A DNA stretch of 64,000 nucleotides from Lachnospiraceae bacterium. GTDB taxonomy: Bacteria; Bacillota; Clostridia; Lachnospirales; Lachnospiraceae. Position numbers and translations under genes: made by a program. How positions within the stretch are numbered: the first letter of the stretch is position 1; the number at the start of each line of letters is the position of its first letter. The notes beneath the pieces were generated by a model. That model did not search any database. It saw only the letters and a program-made list of their open reading frames with translations, and was not told where the DNA came from. The stretch lies in NCBI GenBank assembly GCA_910574965.1, contig CAJTDB010000002.1, forward strand, positions 186,001 to 250,000. The letters run 5' to 3'. Positions 46,386-54,568 of this stretch are shown here, piece by piece.

Positions 46386-48177
46386 CTATACCCGCATCCG
46401 GTATCACCAAAATAAACTCCGTGCCTTCCCCCTGGCGGCTGTTCACGTGTATCTGCGCCTCCTCATGATAATAGATCCGCAGTCTGTGAATCACATTGCT
46501 GATTCCTATGCGCTCGCTGTTCAGAGGCCCGTTCTTTTCGATCTCTTCCCGGATGGAGTTCAGGACCTCCTCCGGCATTCCGCATCCATTATCCCGCACA
46601 TGGATTTCCAGTCTTCCATCCGTCCTTACAAACGCCTCCACCTGAATCAGTCCTCCTTCTTTTACCTCCTCAAATGCGTGCAGAATTGTATTTTCAATGA
46701 TCGGCTGCAGCAGCATTTTATAGATCGGAAAGGACAAAGCCTCCTCAGAAATCTCATAACTGCAGTCAAAGGAATCCTGAAACCGGTCCCTCTGCAAAAA
46801 TATATATTTTTTCAGCCAGCTTATCTCCGCCTCCAAAACAACCATCATATCAATATTGGAAACGCTGTATCGCAGAAGGCTCCCCAGGGTCCCCAGCATA
46901 TTGCTGATCTCCTCCTCATCGTGTTCGATGGCCCGCCAGTTGATGGAATCCAGCGTATTAAACAAAAAATGCGGATTGATCTGCGCTTCCAGCGCTTTAA
47001 TTTCTGCATGTTTCTGACTGATAGCCGCCGCCTTGATCTCCTCGTTGCGCTGTTTTAAAGTCTCTACCAGAGAATTAACCCTGGCTGTCATCCGATGGAA
47101 CTGCCGCACGATAACATACAGCTCATCTTTCTCATCCACATCTACATGGATCTCCTCCGAATCTGTACCCCTGTAATCATGAATGCCCTGGGCAATCGTC
47201 TGAATCGTCTGAATATATTTCCGGGAAATAAAATACACGATCAGGAAGAAGATGCAGGTAATAACCGTAACCAGAAAGATCACTGCCCATACAAGACGGT
47301 AGATATTTCTGCGGTATACATTTTTATCAACGAGATTGATGATCCGCCACTCCGTTCCTGAGATTTGCCGGATCTTTTCCATAACCTTTCCTGTATTGCC
47401 GTATTCCTCTTCCAGAAACTCTTTATAATTCCGGTTGATAAATGCCCGGTCCACGCCTGCCAGGATCCGATCCTTCTCGTCACAGATAATCGTTGTCACT
47501 CCGTTTTCCCGGTTCATTCCTCCATTGTCTTCAAACAGAAGAAAATTATTTTCCAGTGCCATAACCAGCACGCCGTTCTGTTCTCCCGAACGTAAGTTCT
47601 TTACCGGAAATCCCATAAGCACTACATAATCATCCCTGTTGTCAGACAGGCTTTGATCTACCACCGCAATAAATGTAAGCCCCTGCTTCTCATGGACTTC
47701 CCTGTGGATCTCCCGCCGGACTGCCCTGTCCGACCAGATGCTCTCGTTGGAGCTGCCGTACCATTTGGAATAGGATGCATATCTTCCGGTGTCTGCCAGA
47801 AAAGTAATCCCCCGGATCTTATCGTGAGTGTAGACGCTTCGTTCCAACAGGCGCTCCATCTGCTCGATATATACCAATGCCGACCTTTCATCTCCCGAAT
47901 TGAGAAGCTTTCCCAACTCAATATAGTCCTTATCCGAGACAAGATCATACAGTACATCTTCATATGCTTCCATGCGCTCTTTTACCACGACTTCATGCTG
48001 GACTGCATTCTGCTCAATCAACCCGTCCGCACTCTTCAGGATACTGTTATAATAAATCGCGCTGATGACCAGCGTAATAATCACAATCGGTGCCACTGCC
48101 ACCAGCAGATAGACCAGAATCACTTTCCTTTGAATACTGGCCTGTTTTCCAAATATATATTCTATGTAAGTAGTCAT
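46363..48177 (-). CDS. YesM-type sensor histidine kinase
   Basis: 604 residues. Membrane helix about 18-40, extracellular dCache-like sensor (to about 290), second helix about 295-320, HAMP, coiled coil, then His_kinase domain with the phosphoacceptor His in INPHFLFNTLDSINW and an HATPase with DNGCGMPEE. It senses a sugar signal and drives the YesN regulator. The final residues (ERSDAEL) and the stop lie inside a leader-repeat remnant. An extended -10 TGTTAGAAT lies about 40 bp upstream of the start. Confidence 0.95.
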   Translation of the reverse strand: MTTYIEYIFGKQASIQRKVILVYLLVAVAPIVIITLVISAIYYNSILKSADGLIEQNAVQHEVVVKERMEAYEDVLYDLVSDKDYIELGKLLNSGDERSALVYIEQMERLLERSVYTHDKIRGITFLADTGRYASYSKWYGSSNESIWSDRAVRREIHREVHEKQGLTFIAVVDQSLSDNRDDYVVLMGFPVKNLRSGEQNGVLVMALENNFLLFEDNGGMNRENGVTTIICDEKDRILAGVDRAFINRNYKEFLEEEYGNTGKVMEKIRQISGTEWRIINLVDKNVYRRNIYRLVWAVIFLVTVITCIFFLIVYFISRKYIQTIQTIAQGIHDYRGTDSEEIHVDVDEKDELYVIVRQFHRMTARVNSLVETLKQRNEEIKAAAISQKHAEIKALEAQINPHFLFNTLDSINWRAIEHDEEEISNMLGTLGSLLRYSVSNIDMMVVLEAEISWLKKYIFLQRDRFQDSFDCSYEISEEALSFPIYKMLLQPIIENTILHAFEEVKEGGLIQVEAFVRTDGRLEIHVRDNGCGMPEEVLNSIREEIEKNGPLNSERIGISNVIHRLRIYYHEEAQIHVNSRQGEGTEFILVIPDAGIERSDAEL

Positions 48178-48469
48178 CTCTAAGCATTCCCTTTATCCCG
48201 TTCTCTGTTCCCTATTCTAACAGATATCCGGGCAATTTAAAAGAGGACCATCCGGCCCGCTTTCAAAACTCTGTTTTATCACGCCGGACCTTCCGGCAAT
48301 CAAAGCCGAAGTTTTCTTACAGAGTCCGAAAGGGCTTTGGTCCTTAAAGCGTACAGTATATGCCCTTAGTACTGTTTATCTCCCTCGCCTTAAGCGAGAG
48401 CAGGTTCTGAAAGAAATCTTCGGCTTTGACAGATGTCCGGTTCTGCCTGATGTCCGGGTTCGATGCAGA
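48178..48469 (-). other. Gene-free gap with inverted-repeat element
   Basis: 292 bp between the coat-like gene and the kinase gene. It contains the closed inverted repeat described separately, a short GCCGGA-AGG-TCCGGC hairpin near 48285-48300, and a possible extended -10 promoter (48214-48219) for the kinase. No reading frame with a ribosome binding site was seen. Confidence 0.6.
48301..48428. repeat. 128-bp closed inverted repeat with internal hairpins
   Basis: The first 23 bases (CAAAGCCGAAG...) match the reverse complement of the last 23 at 21 positions. Inside, ACAGTA/TACTGT (48353-48375) and CTCGC/GCGAG (48384-48398) form two more stems, so the RNA could fold as a multi-arm junction. 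There is no T-tract at either end. It may be a MITE-like element or a structured RNA; family not recognised. Confidence 0.7.
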
Positions 48470-48727
48470 CTACAGCATGGATTCCGGCTTAAACAGAGAC
48501 TTTACATGCTCTACCTCTTCCTTTGTCGCCTTGGAAGCAGGCACATAGTAGGATTTTTCTCTTGCGATCTGATACAACTGCTCCTGTGCGGTCTCGGTCT
48601 TATTCCGCATCTGCTTGAGCGTCTGTTTTAACTGCGGATTTTCGCTCTGGGTAATATACTCCGCATACATTTTCAGTTCCCCGTTAATGCCCACAAGTGC
48701 ATCACTGACCATTGTTTTTTCATCCAT
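48470..48727 (-). CDS. CotF-like spore coat protein
   Basis: 85 residues. All-helical; MDEKTMVSDALVGINGELKMYAEYITQ and the later Tyr-Tyr-x-Pro (SYYVPASKA) fit the coat F (ferritin-like) family found in spore coats. It lies 13 bp after the 61-residue protein gene, and the two are probably one operon made during sporulation (inference). Spo0A is encoded 2 kb away. Confidence 0.75.
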   Translation of the reverse strand: MDEKTMVSDALVGINGELKMYAEYITQSENPQLKQTLKQMRNKTETAQEQLYQIAREKSYYVPASKATKEEVEHVKSLFKPESML

Positions 48728-48740
48728 CTTATTCGCCCTC

Positions 48741-48926
48741 CTATTTCAGAAATCCCATCAACTGCTGCTTGTTCTCTTTTGCAGACTGTGCCGCCTGCTC
48801 AAAATACTGCTTCACCTGCTGATCGGAAGACTGCTTTGCGTATGCGCTGAATTTTGCCTGACAAGTCTCGCTTCCGCCGATAAGATGGCGAAGGTTCTGT
48901 ACATCAAGTTCTGATAATTCTGACAT
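48741..48926 (-). CDS. Small helical protein, coat-associated candidate
   Basis: 61 residues from ATG 48926, preceded by AAGGAGGAATTTTTA; a 37-codon upstream extension runs through the palindrome and is not believed. Helical with one Cys (SETCQAKFSAYAKQ) and a Gln/Lys-rich tail, similar in style to small partners of CotF-like proteins. Function unknown. Its ribosome binding site is buried in a perfect-looking stem, so translation is probably conditional. Confidence 0.7.
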   Translation of the reverse strand: MSELSELDVQNLRHLIGGSETCQAKFSAYAKQSSDQQVKQYFEQAAQSAKENKQQLMGFLK

Positions 48927-48928
48927 TA

Positions 48929-48988
48929 AAAATTCCTCCTTATTTTCCATACTTGCAAAAGTAGTATGTGAAAATAAGGAGGAATTAT
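48929..48988 (-). promoter_or_regulatory. Palindrome sequestering a Shine-Dalgarno sequence
   Basis: Minus-strand AATTCCTCCTTATTTTC-CATAC pairs with GTATG-GAAAATAAGGAGGAATT around an about 12-nt loop. The second arm holds the AAGGAGG of the downstream gene and is followed by TTTTT. It could hide the ribosome binding site, act as a terminator after glgA, or do both. Confidence 0.8.
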
Positions 48989-48993
48989 CCGTT

Positions 48994-50463
48994 CTAATCT
49001 TTACCAGTCTCGGCATCTGACGGCACGAGCCGGTCATAAAGTTCTTCGTACTGTCTGGCAGAATGCTTCCAGGAAAAATCTTCCTTCATAGCCCTTTCTA
49101 CCATTTTATTCCACGAACGTTTTTTATCATAGTAAACGGATTCTGCATAACGGATAGCTCCTAACATCTCATGGGCATTGTAATTCGTAAAGCCAAATCC
49201 GGTACCTTTCTCTTCATATTCATTATACGGTTCCACCGTATCCTTCAGCCCGCCGGTCTCACGGACGATAGGAAGAGAGCCGTACCGAAGCCCCATAAGC
49301 TGACTCAGCCCGCAGGGTTCGAACCGGGAAGGCATCAGAAACGCATCCGATGCCGCATAGATCTTATGGGAAAGCTCATTGGAATAATAGATACATGCTG
49401 CCACCTTTCCACTGTATTTCCATGCATAATGCCGGAACATATTTTCATAACGCTCATCTCCGGTACCAAGAACGACGATCTGCACATCATCCTGGCACAG
49501 CTCATCCATCACACGGTCAATCAGGTCAAATCCTTTCTGATCCGTCAGACGGGACACAATCCCGATGAGCATCTTTTTCTTATCCGCCTCCAGTCCAAGT
49601 TCTTTTTGCAGCGCCAGTTTATTTTTTGCCTTTTCAGTCCGGAAGGTTTCTTCCGTGTATTTTTTTGGAATCATGGAATCGGTCTTCGGATTCCATTCTT
49701 CATAATCCAGACCGTTCACGATTCCCAATAAGCAGTTCGAGCGTGCCCGCATGAGGCCGTCCAAATGTTCTCCGTAATGAGGACTTTTGATCTCCTCTGC
49801 ATAAGTGCGGCTTACCGTCGTCACATAATCTGCATAGACGATTCCGCCCTTTAAATAATTGGCATCTCCAAAAGCTTCTAATTTATCCGATGTAAAATAG
49901 GACATGTCCAGTCCCGTTGCATCTTGTACCGCCGGAATATTCCAGATTCCCTGAAATTTCAGATTATGGATTGTCATAATGGATTTCATATTGGCATAAA
50001 ATTCACCTGCATGAAAACTGTCCTTCAGATAGACTGGAATCAGTCCTGTCTGCCAGTCGTGACAATGCACGATATCCGGTTTATAATCGACAACCGGCAG
50101 GATGGACAGCGCTGCCTTTGAGAAAAATGCAAATTTCTCAACATCCTCATGTATATATCCATATGGTCTGTCTCCGGCGAAATAATATTCATTATCAATA
50201 AAATAATACTGAATTCCTTCGTATCCCATCTCAAGTACACCTACATACTGGCTCCTCCATGCCATATCCATATAGAAATTGGTAACAAAGTTCATCTTTT
50301 CTTTCCATTCGGAACCAATACATATGTAATTGGGGACGATCACACGTACTTCGTATCTGTCCTGATCAAAGTACTTCGGCAAAGATCCCACCACATCTGC
50401 AAGTCCGCCCGTTTTCACGAACGGTACACACTCTGATGCTATAAACAACACTTTTTTCTTCAT
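48994..50463 (-). CDS. glgA: Glycogen synthase (GT5)
   Basis: 489 residues. N-terminal ADP-glucose-binding KTGGLADVVGSLPK and C-terminal EPCGLSQLMGLRYG, both diagnostic for bacterial GT5. It elongates alpha-1,4-glucan from ADP-glucose. GlgB is encoded 8 kb to the right, and glgC/glgD are not in the window, so the glycogen genes are scattered. It has its own promoter between spo0A and its GGAGGGG site. Confidence 0.97.
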   Translation of the reverse strand: MKKKVLFIASECVPFVKTGGLADVVGSLPKYFDQDRYEVRVIVPNYICIGSEWKEKMNFVTNFYMDMAWRSQYVGVLEMGYEGIQYYFIDNEYYFAGDRPYGYIHEDVEKFAFFSKAALSILPVVDYKPDIVHCHDWQTGLIPVYLKDSFHAGEFYANMKSIMTIHNLKFQGIWNIPAVQDATGLDMSYFTSDKLEAFGDANYLKGGIVYADYVTTVSRTYAEEIKSPHYGEHLDGLMRARSNCLLGIVNGLDYEEWNPKTDSMIPKKYTEETFRTEKAKNKLALQKELGLEADKKKMLIGIVSRLTDQKGFDLIDRVMDELCQDDVQIVVLGTGDERYENMFRHYAWKYSGKVAACIYYSNELSHKIYAASDAFLMPSRFEPCGLSQLMGLRYGSLPIVRETGGLKDTVEPYNEYEEKGTGFGFTNYNAHEMLGAIRYAESVYYDKKRSWNKMVERAMKEDFSWKHSARQYEELYDRLVPSDAETGKD

Positions 50464-50487
50464 GCTTCCCCTCCAGCTCTATTTTCT

Positions 50488-50501
50488 GGTATAATTATAC
50501 C
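50488..50501 (-). promoter_or_regulatory. Palindromic extended -10 promoter of glgA
   Basis: GGTATAATTATACC is a perfect palindrome that includes TGGTATAAT (extended -10) on the minus strand. The -35 is weak. The dyad could also bind a regulator. Confidence 0.55.
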
Positions 50502-50536
50502 AAATATCAGGAGGCTTTAAAAGTTTTTTTCACGCA

Positions 50537-51337
50537 TTATGCATGTTTTTTATAATCCAAGCGTATTTTATCGGCAATCAGTGCAATAAACTCCGAATTT
50601 GTCGGTTTTCCCTTGCCAACACTGACGGTATAGCCAAACAACTCGTCGATAGTATCCATTTTGCCTCTGCTCCATGCCACTTCAATGGCATGTCTGATGG
50701 CCCGCTCCACTCTGCTTGGTGTAGTCTGGTGATTTTTCGCAATGGTCGGATAGAGAATCTTTGTGATCGAGTTCAGCATATTCATGTCTTCCACTGCCAT
50801 CATAATCGCATCCCTCAAATACTGGTAGCCTTTGATGTGAGCAGGAACACCGATCTCATGAATCATATTGGTTACATCTGTCTCCAGATTTCGTTCGATA
50901 TAAGCCATCTTCGTCTCATAGGCCGCAACTTTGCGAACTTCGGACCGCCTTTTCTGTCTGTCAGTCTTCAGACTTTGAATACGCCCCAGCAGCACCTCAT
51001 GATCAAAGGGCTTCATGATATAATAGCTGGCACCAAGCAGAAACGCGTCTTCTGTAATCTTTTCCTGGCCAATGGCCGATATGACAATAAACTCCGGCTT
51101 TTTCTGGAGCTTGGCATCTCCTCCGATCCGTTCCATAACTGTAAGCCCGTCCAGTTTCGGCATAATAATATCTAACAATACAATATCCGGTTCTTTGTCC
51201 CGGATAACCTGACACGCCTCCTCCCCATTGCGAGCGATGCCTACGATCTGAAATTCCTCATCCTGATGCACGATACCCTGCAGGATCTCTACCATTCTCT
51301 CGTTGTCATCCGCGATGGCGACACTCCATTTGTTCAT
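50537..51337 (-). CDS. spo0A: Sporulation master regulator Spo0A
   Basis: 266 residues. Receiver with D10-D11, phosphoacceptor D56 ([13 protein letters not shown]) and K in IMKPF, then the unique Spo0A effector domain with the recognition helix [18 protein letters not shown]. It turns on sporulation genes when phosphorylated. In many Clostridia spoIVB lies just upstream, but here an RND efflux gene does. Two Spo0A-box-like sites and a good promoter precede it, so autoregulation is likely. Confidence 0.98.
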   Translation of the reverse strand: MNKWSVAIADDNERMVEILQGIVHQDEEFQIVGIARNGEEACQVIRDKEPDIVLLDIIMPKLDGLTVMERIGGDAKLQKKPEFIVISAIGQEKITEDAFLLGASYYIMKPFDHEVLLGRIQSLKTDRQKRRSEVRKVAAYETKMAYIERNLETDVTNMIHEIGVPAHIKGYQYLRDAIMMAVEDMNMLNSITKILYPTIAKNHQTTPSRVERAIRHAIEVAWSRGKMDTIDELFGYTVSVGKGKPTNSEFIALIADKIRLDYKKHA

Positions 51338-51415
51338 GCGGCACCCTCCTTATTTCTCATGTTTTCTGTCTCCTTTCTACAGCTTATGCAAATGTTTTCA
51401 ACGTCCACAGAAAGA

Positions 51416-51444
51416 ATTATAGGGAAAAGAGTAGTTATTTACAA
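51416..51444 (-). promoter_or_regulatory. Sigma-A promoter of spo0A
   Basis: Minus strand: -35 TTGTAA, 17-bp spacer, perfect -10 TATAAT, about 80 bp upstream of the start. Confidence 0.8.
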
Positions 51445-51452
51445 GAAAATCC

Positions 51453-51480
51453 TGTCGATAGAATTCGAGCAAAATCGACA
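51453..51480 (-). promoter_or_regulatory. Paired Spo0A boxes upstream of spo0A promoter
   Basis: Inverted pair TGTCGAT...ATCGACA (consensus TGTCGAA), spaced by 14 bp and located just upstream of the -35 element. This suits activation or autocontrol by Spo0A. Confidence 0.65.
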
Positions 51481-51485
51481 AATTT

Positions 51486-51521
51486 AAAAACGGAAAGCTA
51501 TTTATAAAACAGCTTTCCGTT
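51486..51521 (-). terminator. Terminator after RND efflux genes
   Basis: Minus-strand CGGAAAGCT pairs with AGCTTTCCG and is followed by TTTTTAAA. It insulates spo0A from the efflux operon. Confidence 0.9.
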
Positions 51522-51528
51522 AATATTT

Positions 51529-54500
51529 CTACGGTATTTCTTCATTTTTGTTCTTCTTCCAGAAGTAGTATTTCTGGCGCCGTTCCCTGCGTTCTTTCCT
51601 GCTTCTGCCATATACCAGAAGATAGAAAACCGGCATCAGAAGAAGGATCAAAAGCGTAGATGCCACAAGACCGCCAATGATGATTATGGCCATACCGGAC
51701 ATCATCTCCGTACCGCTTCCAAGCCCCATGGCCATGGGAATCATGGAGATTACAGTGGTCAGAGTCGTCATGAGAATAGGCCGGAGCCTCGTCTGGCCGC
51801 TGCGCACCAGTGCATCCTCAATGGGCATACGCATACGCAGCTCGTTGACGCCGTCCACATAAAGAATACCATTATTTACCACAATACCGACCAGCATCAG
51901 AACACCCATCAAAGAGGTCATACTGATGGGCTCTCCTGTGACAAACAAAAGCCCCAGGGAACCGATCAGGGAAAAGGGAATGCTAAGCATGACCATAAGC
52001 GAATACTTTGGAGACTCAAACTGCATAGCCATAACAAGGAAAACCAGGAAAACCGCTGCTGCGATGGCCATGCCAAGAGCGGTAAAGGACTCAATCATCA
52101 TCTCGTCCATGGAGCTTCTGACAATCTCTACGGAGCTGGCAAACTCCATCCCCTCAGCAGTTTCGTCCAGTTGTTCCTGTATTCCGCTTAGATTCTCAGA
52201 CAGACAAGTAGCAGTGATGGTCAGGGTGTATTTTCCGTCCGTCTTCATGATCGTCTGCTGGGAATCTGTATAGCGAAGCTTTGCCAGCTCCGACAGCGGA
52301 ACTCCGGAGATTGATGCATTCAGAAGTTTGCTGGCATCGTCATAGGTCCCCTGAGGAAATTCCAGAAAGACACTGTACTCCTCCCCGTTAGACGTAACGG
52401 TCATAGCTTCCGTTCCGCTTATCATACTGTACATGGCCCCTGCCACCTGTGCAGGCGTCATTCCTCTGCTCATAGCCTCCAGCGGATCTACCACCACCCG
52501 AATCTGTGTTGCCGTCTCTCCGGCGCTGTTGGATACATTCAGGACACCCGGAATGGTCCAGGCAGCTTCCTCCACCATGGATGCCGCTTCCTTGATGTCA
52601 TCCAGATCTGTGGATTCCAGAGTCAGTATTGCACCGGCACCGGTCGTCATCATGGAAGACATCTGGCTGCTTACCTCAATCTCCAACTGAATATCCACAA
52701 TATCACTGGTCTCTGCAATCCACTGGTCCGCCACTTCCTGGCTGGACAGCTTCCTGTCATCCTTCAGGTTGACCGATATGGATGCAGAACCTTTCTGTGC
52801 GGTCAGTGTATAATTTTCCACATCTTCGTGGGATGCAACCATATCCTCCAGCCGCTGCATCCGTGCGTCCACTTCCGATACTTTTGTACCCGAACGGAAA
52901 GTTGCACTGATGCTGACCATACCTTCATCCATGGTAGGCATCAGCTCTGCGTCCATATAGGAAGCCATTACAAAAGAAAGGACTAAAAGAATTACGGAGA
53001 ATAAAACACACAGCTTTTTGCGATGAAGCAGTTTTCTCTCCATTGTATCGTACCCTGCTTTCATCCGATCCAGCAGATGATTGATCTTCAGCTCCTTTTT
53101 CTCCTTCGGTTTGAACAGATGGAAGAACAAGGGCACCAGCGTCATAGCGGATATGAGCGATGCCAGCATGGCAAATATAATCGTATAGCCAAGCTGTCCG
53201 AAAATCTGTCCGCTTAAGCCTTCCTGGAGACAGAGCGGCAGATACACGACAATGGTGGTGATCGTGGATGCGATAATGGAGCCAACCACACCTCTTGCCC
53301 CCTGAATGGCCGATTCTTTAAAATCCGGCATCCGGTCTTTGGAACGGAAACAGCTCTCCAAAACGACGATGGAACTGTCCACCATCATGCCGATGGCAAT
53401 CACCAGCGCTCCGAGTGTAATCATATTCAAGGAAAATCCCGCCACTGCCATAACAATAATTGTCACCAGAAGAGAGATCGGCATGGAACTTCCCACAATG
53501 AGACTTGCCTTCCAGTCTCCAAAAAATATAAACAAGATAATCATAGACAGGACCACGCCCATCAAAAGGGTGCTGGCCACAGATCCGACGGCATCTTTGA
53601 TCTGTTCGGACATATCCATGGAAATGTCCATCATAAGATTGCTGTTCTCTTCCTGCATCCGGTTCATGACCCTTTTCACATCATTTACCATGCCGATGGT
53701 GCTTGCCGTCTGATTTTTGGTCACGGAAACACTGATGGTTTCTTCCCCATTAAAACGGCTGATACTGGAGGAATCTTTCTGGGACCAGCCAACTTCTGCT
53801 ACGTCAGAGAGCTGAATCAGGCTTCCGGCTCCGGTAAACAAAGGGATGCGCTTCAGCGCCTGCACCGTCTGATTTTCGGACGTGCTGATGGCACTGATAG
53901 ACTGGCTTCCCTGCTCTAAAGAGCCAAGAGGTATCGTAAAATCCGTGGCTGCGATATACTGCGCCACCTGGCTCATGCCGATTCCGTATTGATTCAGTGC
54001 CTCTTCATCCAGAAGCACCCGTATGTAATGCTCTCTGCCGCCGGTCACTTCCACATCAGCTACTGTGCTGATGGCTTCCAGCTCCGGTACAATGGTATCC
54101 TTTACCATGGAATAGGCATCGCTTCCGTCCGTAGTGCTGACCGAATACATGATGCTTGGCATGGCATTAATATCCATCTGAATCACCATAGGTTCCTGAC
54201 AGTCCTCCGGCAAAGATGCCGCTGTAATATCCAGTGCCGCCCTCAGATCCAGATAAGCATCGTTGGTATCCACACTGTAATCATACTGCAGAAGAACCAT
54301 AGACATATTTTCCTGTGAATAGGACATTACAGAGTCCACGCCGCTTAGGCTGGCTACCTGTCCTTCGATCTCACCGCTGACCAGAGTCTCCACAGACTCC
54401 GGATCCGCTCCCGGATAAACGGTCATGACCATCATAATAGGCATATCCATATCCGGCATAAGCTCCAGACGAAGCGTCGTTAAAGAGGAGAATCCAAACA

Positions 54501-54567
54501 CCACCAGCGCCAGAACAAGCAGCAGCGTGGAGACCGGCCTCTTTAACGACAGTCTCGTTAAACCCAT
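51529..54567 (-). CDS. RND (AcrB/SwrC-type) efflux permease
   Basis: 1012 residues with two sets of six membrane helices and two large extracellular loops. GMMVDSSIVVLESCFR (helix 4 Asp pair) and GIVVNNGILYVDGVNEL (second repeat) are HAE1-family motifs. It uses proton flow to expel drugs or amphiphiles. The start lies 1 bp after the adaptor gene, with GAGGAGG inside the adaptor's last codons. No outer-membrane channel is expected in a Gram-positive cell. Confidence 0.95.
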   Translation of the reverse strand: MGLTRLSLKRPVSTLLLVLALVVFGFSSLTTLRLELMPDMDMPIMMVMTVYPGADPESVETLVSGEIEGQVASLSGVDSVMSYSQENMSMVLLQYDYSVDTNDAYLDLRAALDITAASLPEDCQEPMVIQMDINAMPSIMYSVSTTDGSDAYSMVKDTIVPELEAISTVADVEVTGGREHYIRVLLDEEALNQYGIGMSQVAQYIAATDFTIPLGSLEQGSQSISAISTSENQTVQALKRIPLFTGAGSLIQLSDVAEVGWSQKDSSSISRFNGEETISVSVTKNQTASTIGMVNDVKRVMNRMQEENSNLMMDISMDMSEQIKDAVGSVASTLLMGVVLSMIILFIFFGDWKASLIVGSSMPISLLVTIIVMAVAGFSLNMITLGALVIAIGMMVDSSIVVLESCFRSKDRMPDFKESAIQGARGVVGSIIASTITTIVVYLPLCLQEGLSGQIFGQLGYTIIFAMLASLISAMTLVPLFFHLFKPKEKKELKINHLLDRMKAGYDTMERKLLHRKKLCVLFSVILLVLSFVMASYMDAELMPTMDEGMVSISATFRSGTKVSEVDARMQRLEDMVASHEDVENYTLTAQKGSASISVNLKDDRKLSSQEVADQWIAETSDIVDIQLEIEVSSQMSSMMTTGAGAILTLESTDLDDIKEAASMVEEAAWTIPGVLNVSNSAGETATQIRVVVDPLEAMSRGMTPAQVAGAMYSMISGTEAMTVTSNGEEYSVFLEFPQGTYDDASKLLNASISGVPLSELAKLRYTDSQQTIMKTDGKYTLTITATCLSENLSGIQEQLDETAEGMEFASSVEIVRSSMDEMMIESFTALGMAIAAAVFLVFLVMAMQFESPKYSLMVMLSIPFSLIGSLGLLFVTGEPISMTSLMGVLMLVGIVVNNGILYVDGVNELRMRMPIEDALVRSGQTRLRPILMTTLTTVISMIPMAMGLGSGTEMMSGMAIIIIGGLVASTLLILLLMPVFYLLVYGRSRKERRERRQKYYFWKKNKNEEIP

Positions 54568-54568
54568 A

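Noticed and set aside
48301-48428. A tRNA or known riboswitch in the junction-like inverted repeat
   Set aside because: No T-loop, anticodon arm or CCA, and no aptamer consensus that I recognise.
48590-48625. Leader-like CAGATGCGGAATAAG inside the CotF-like gene
   Set aside because: It lies within a coding frame (LKQMRNKTE), has no partner arm and is explained by chance.
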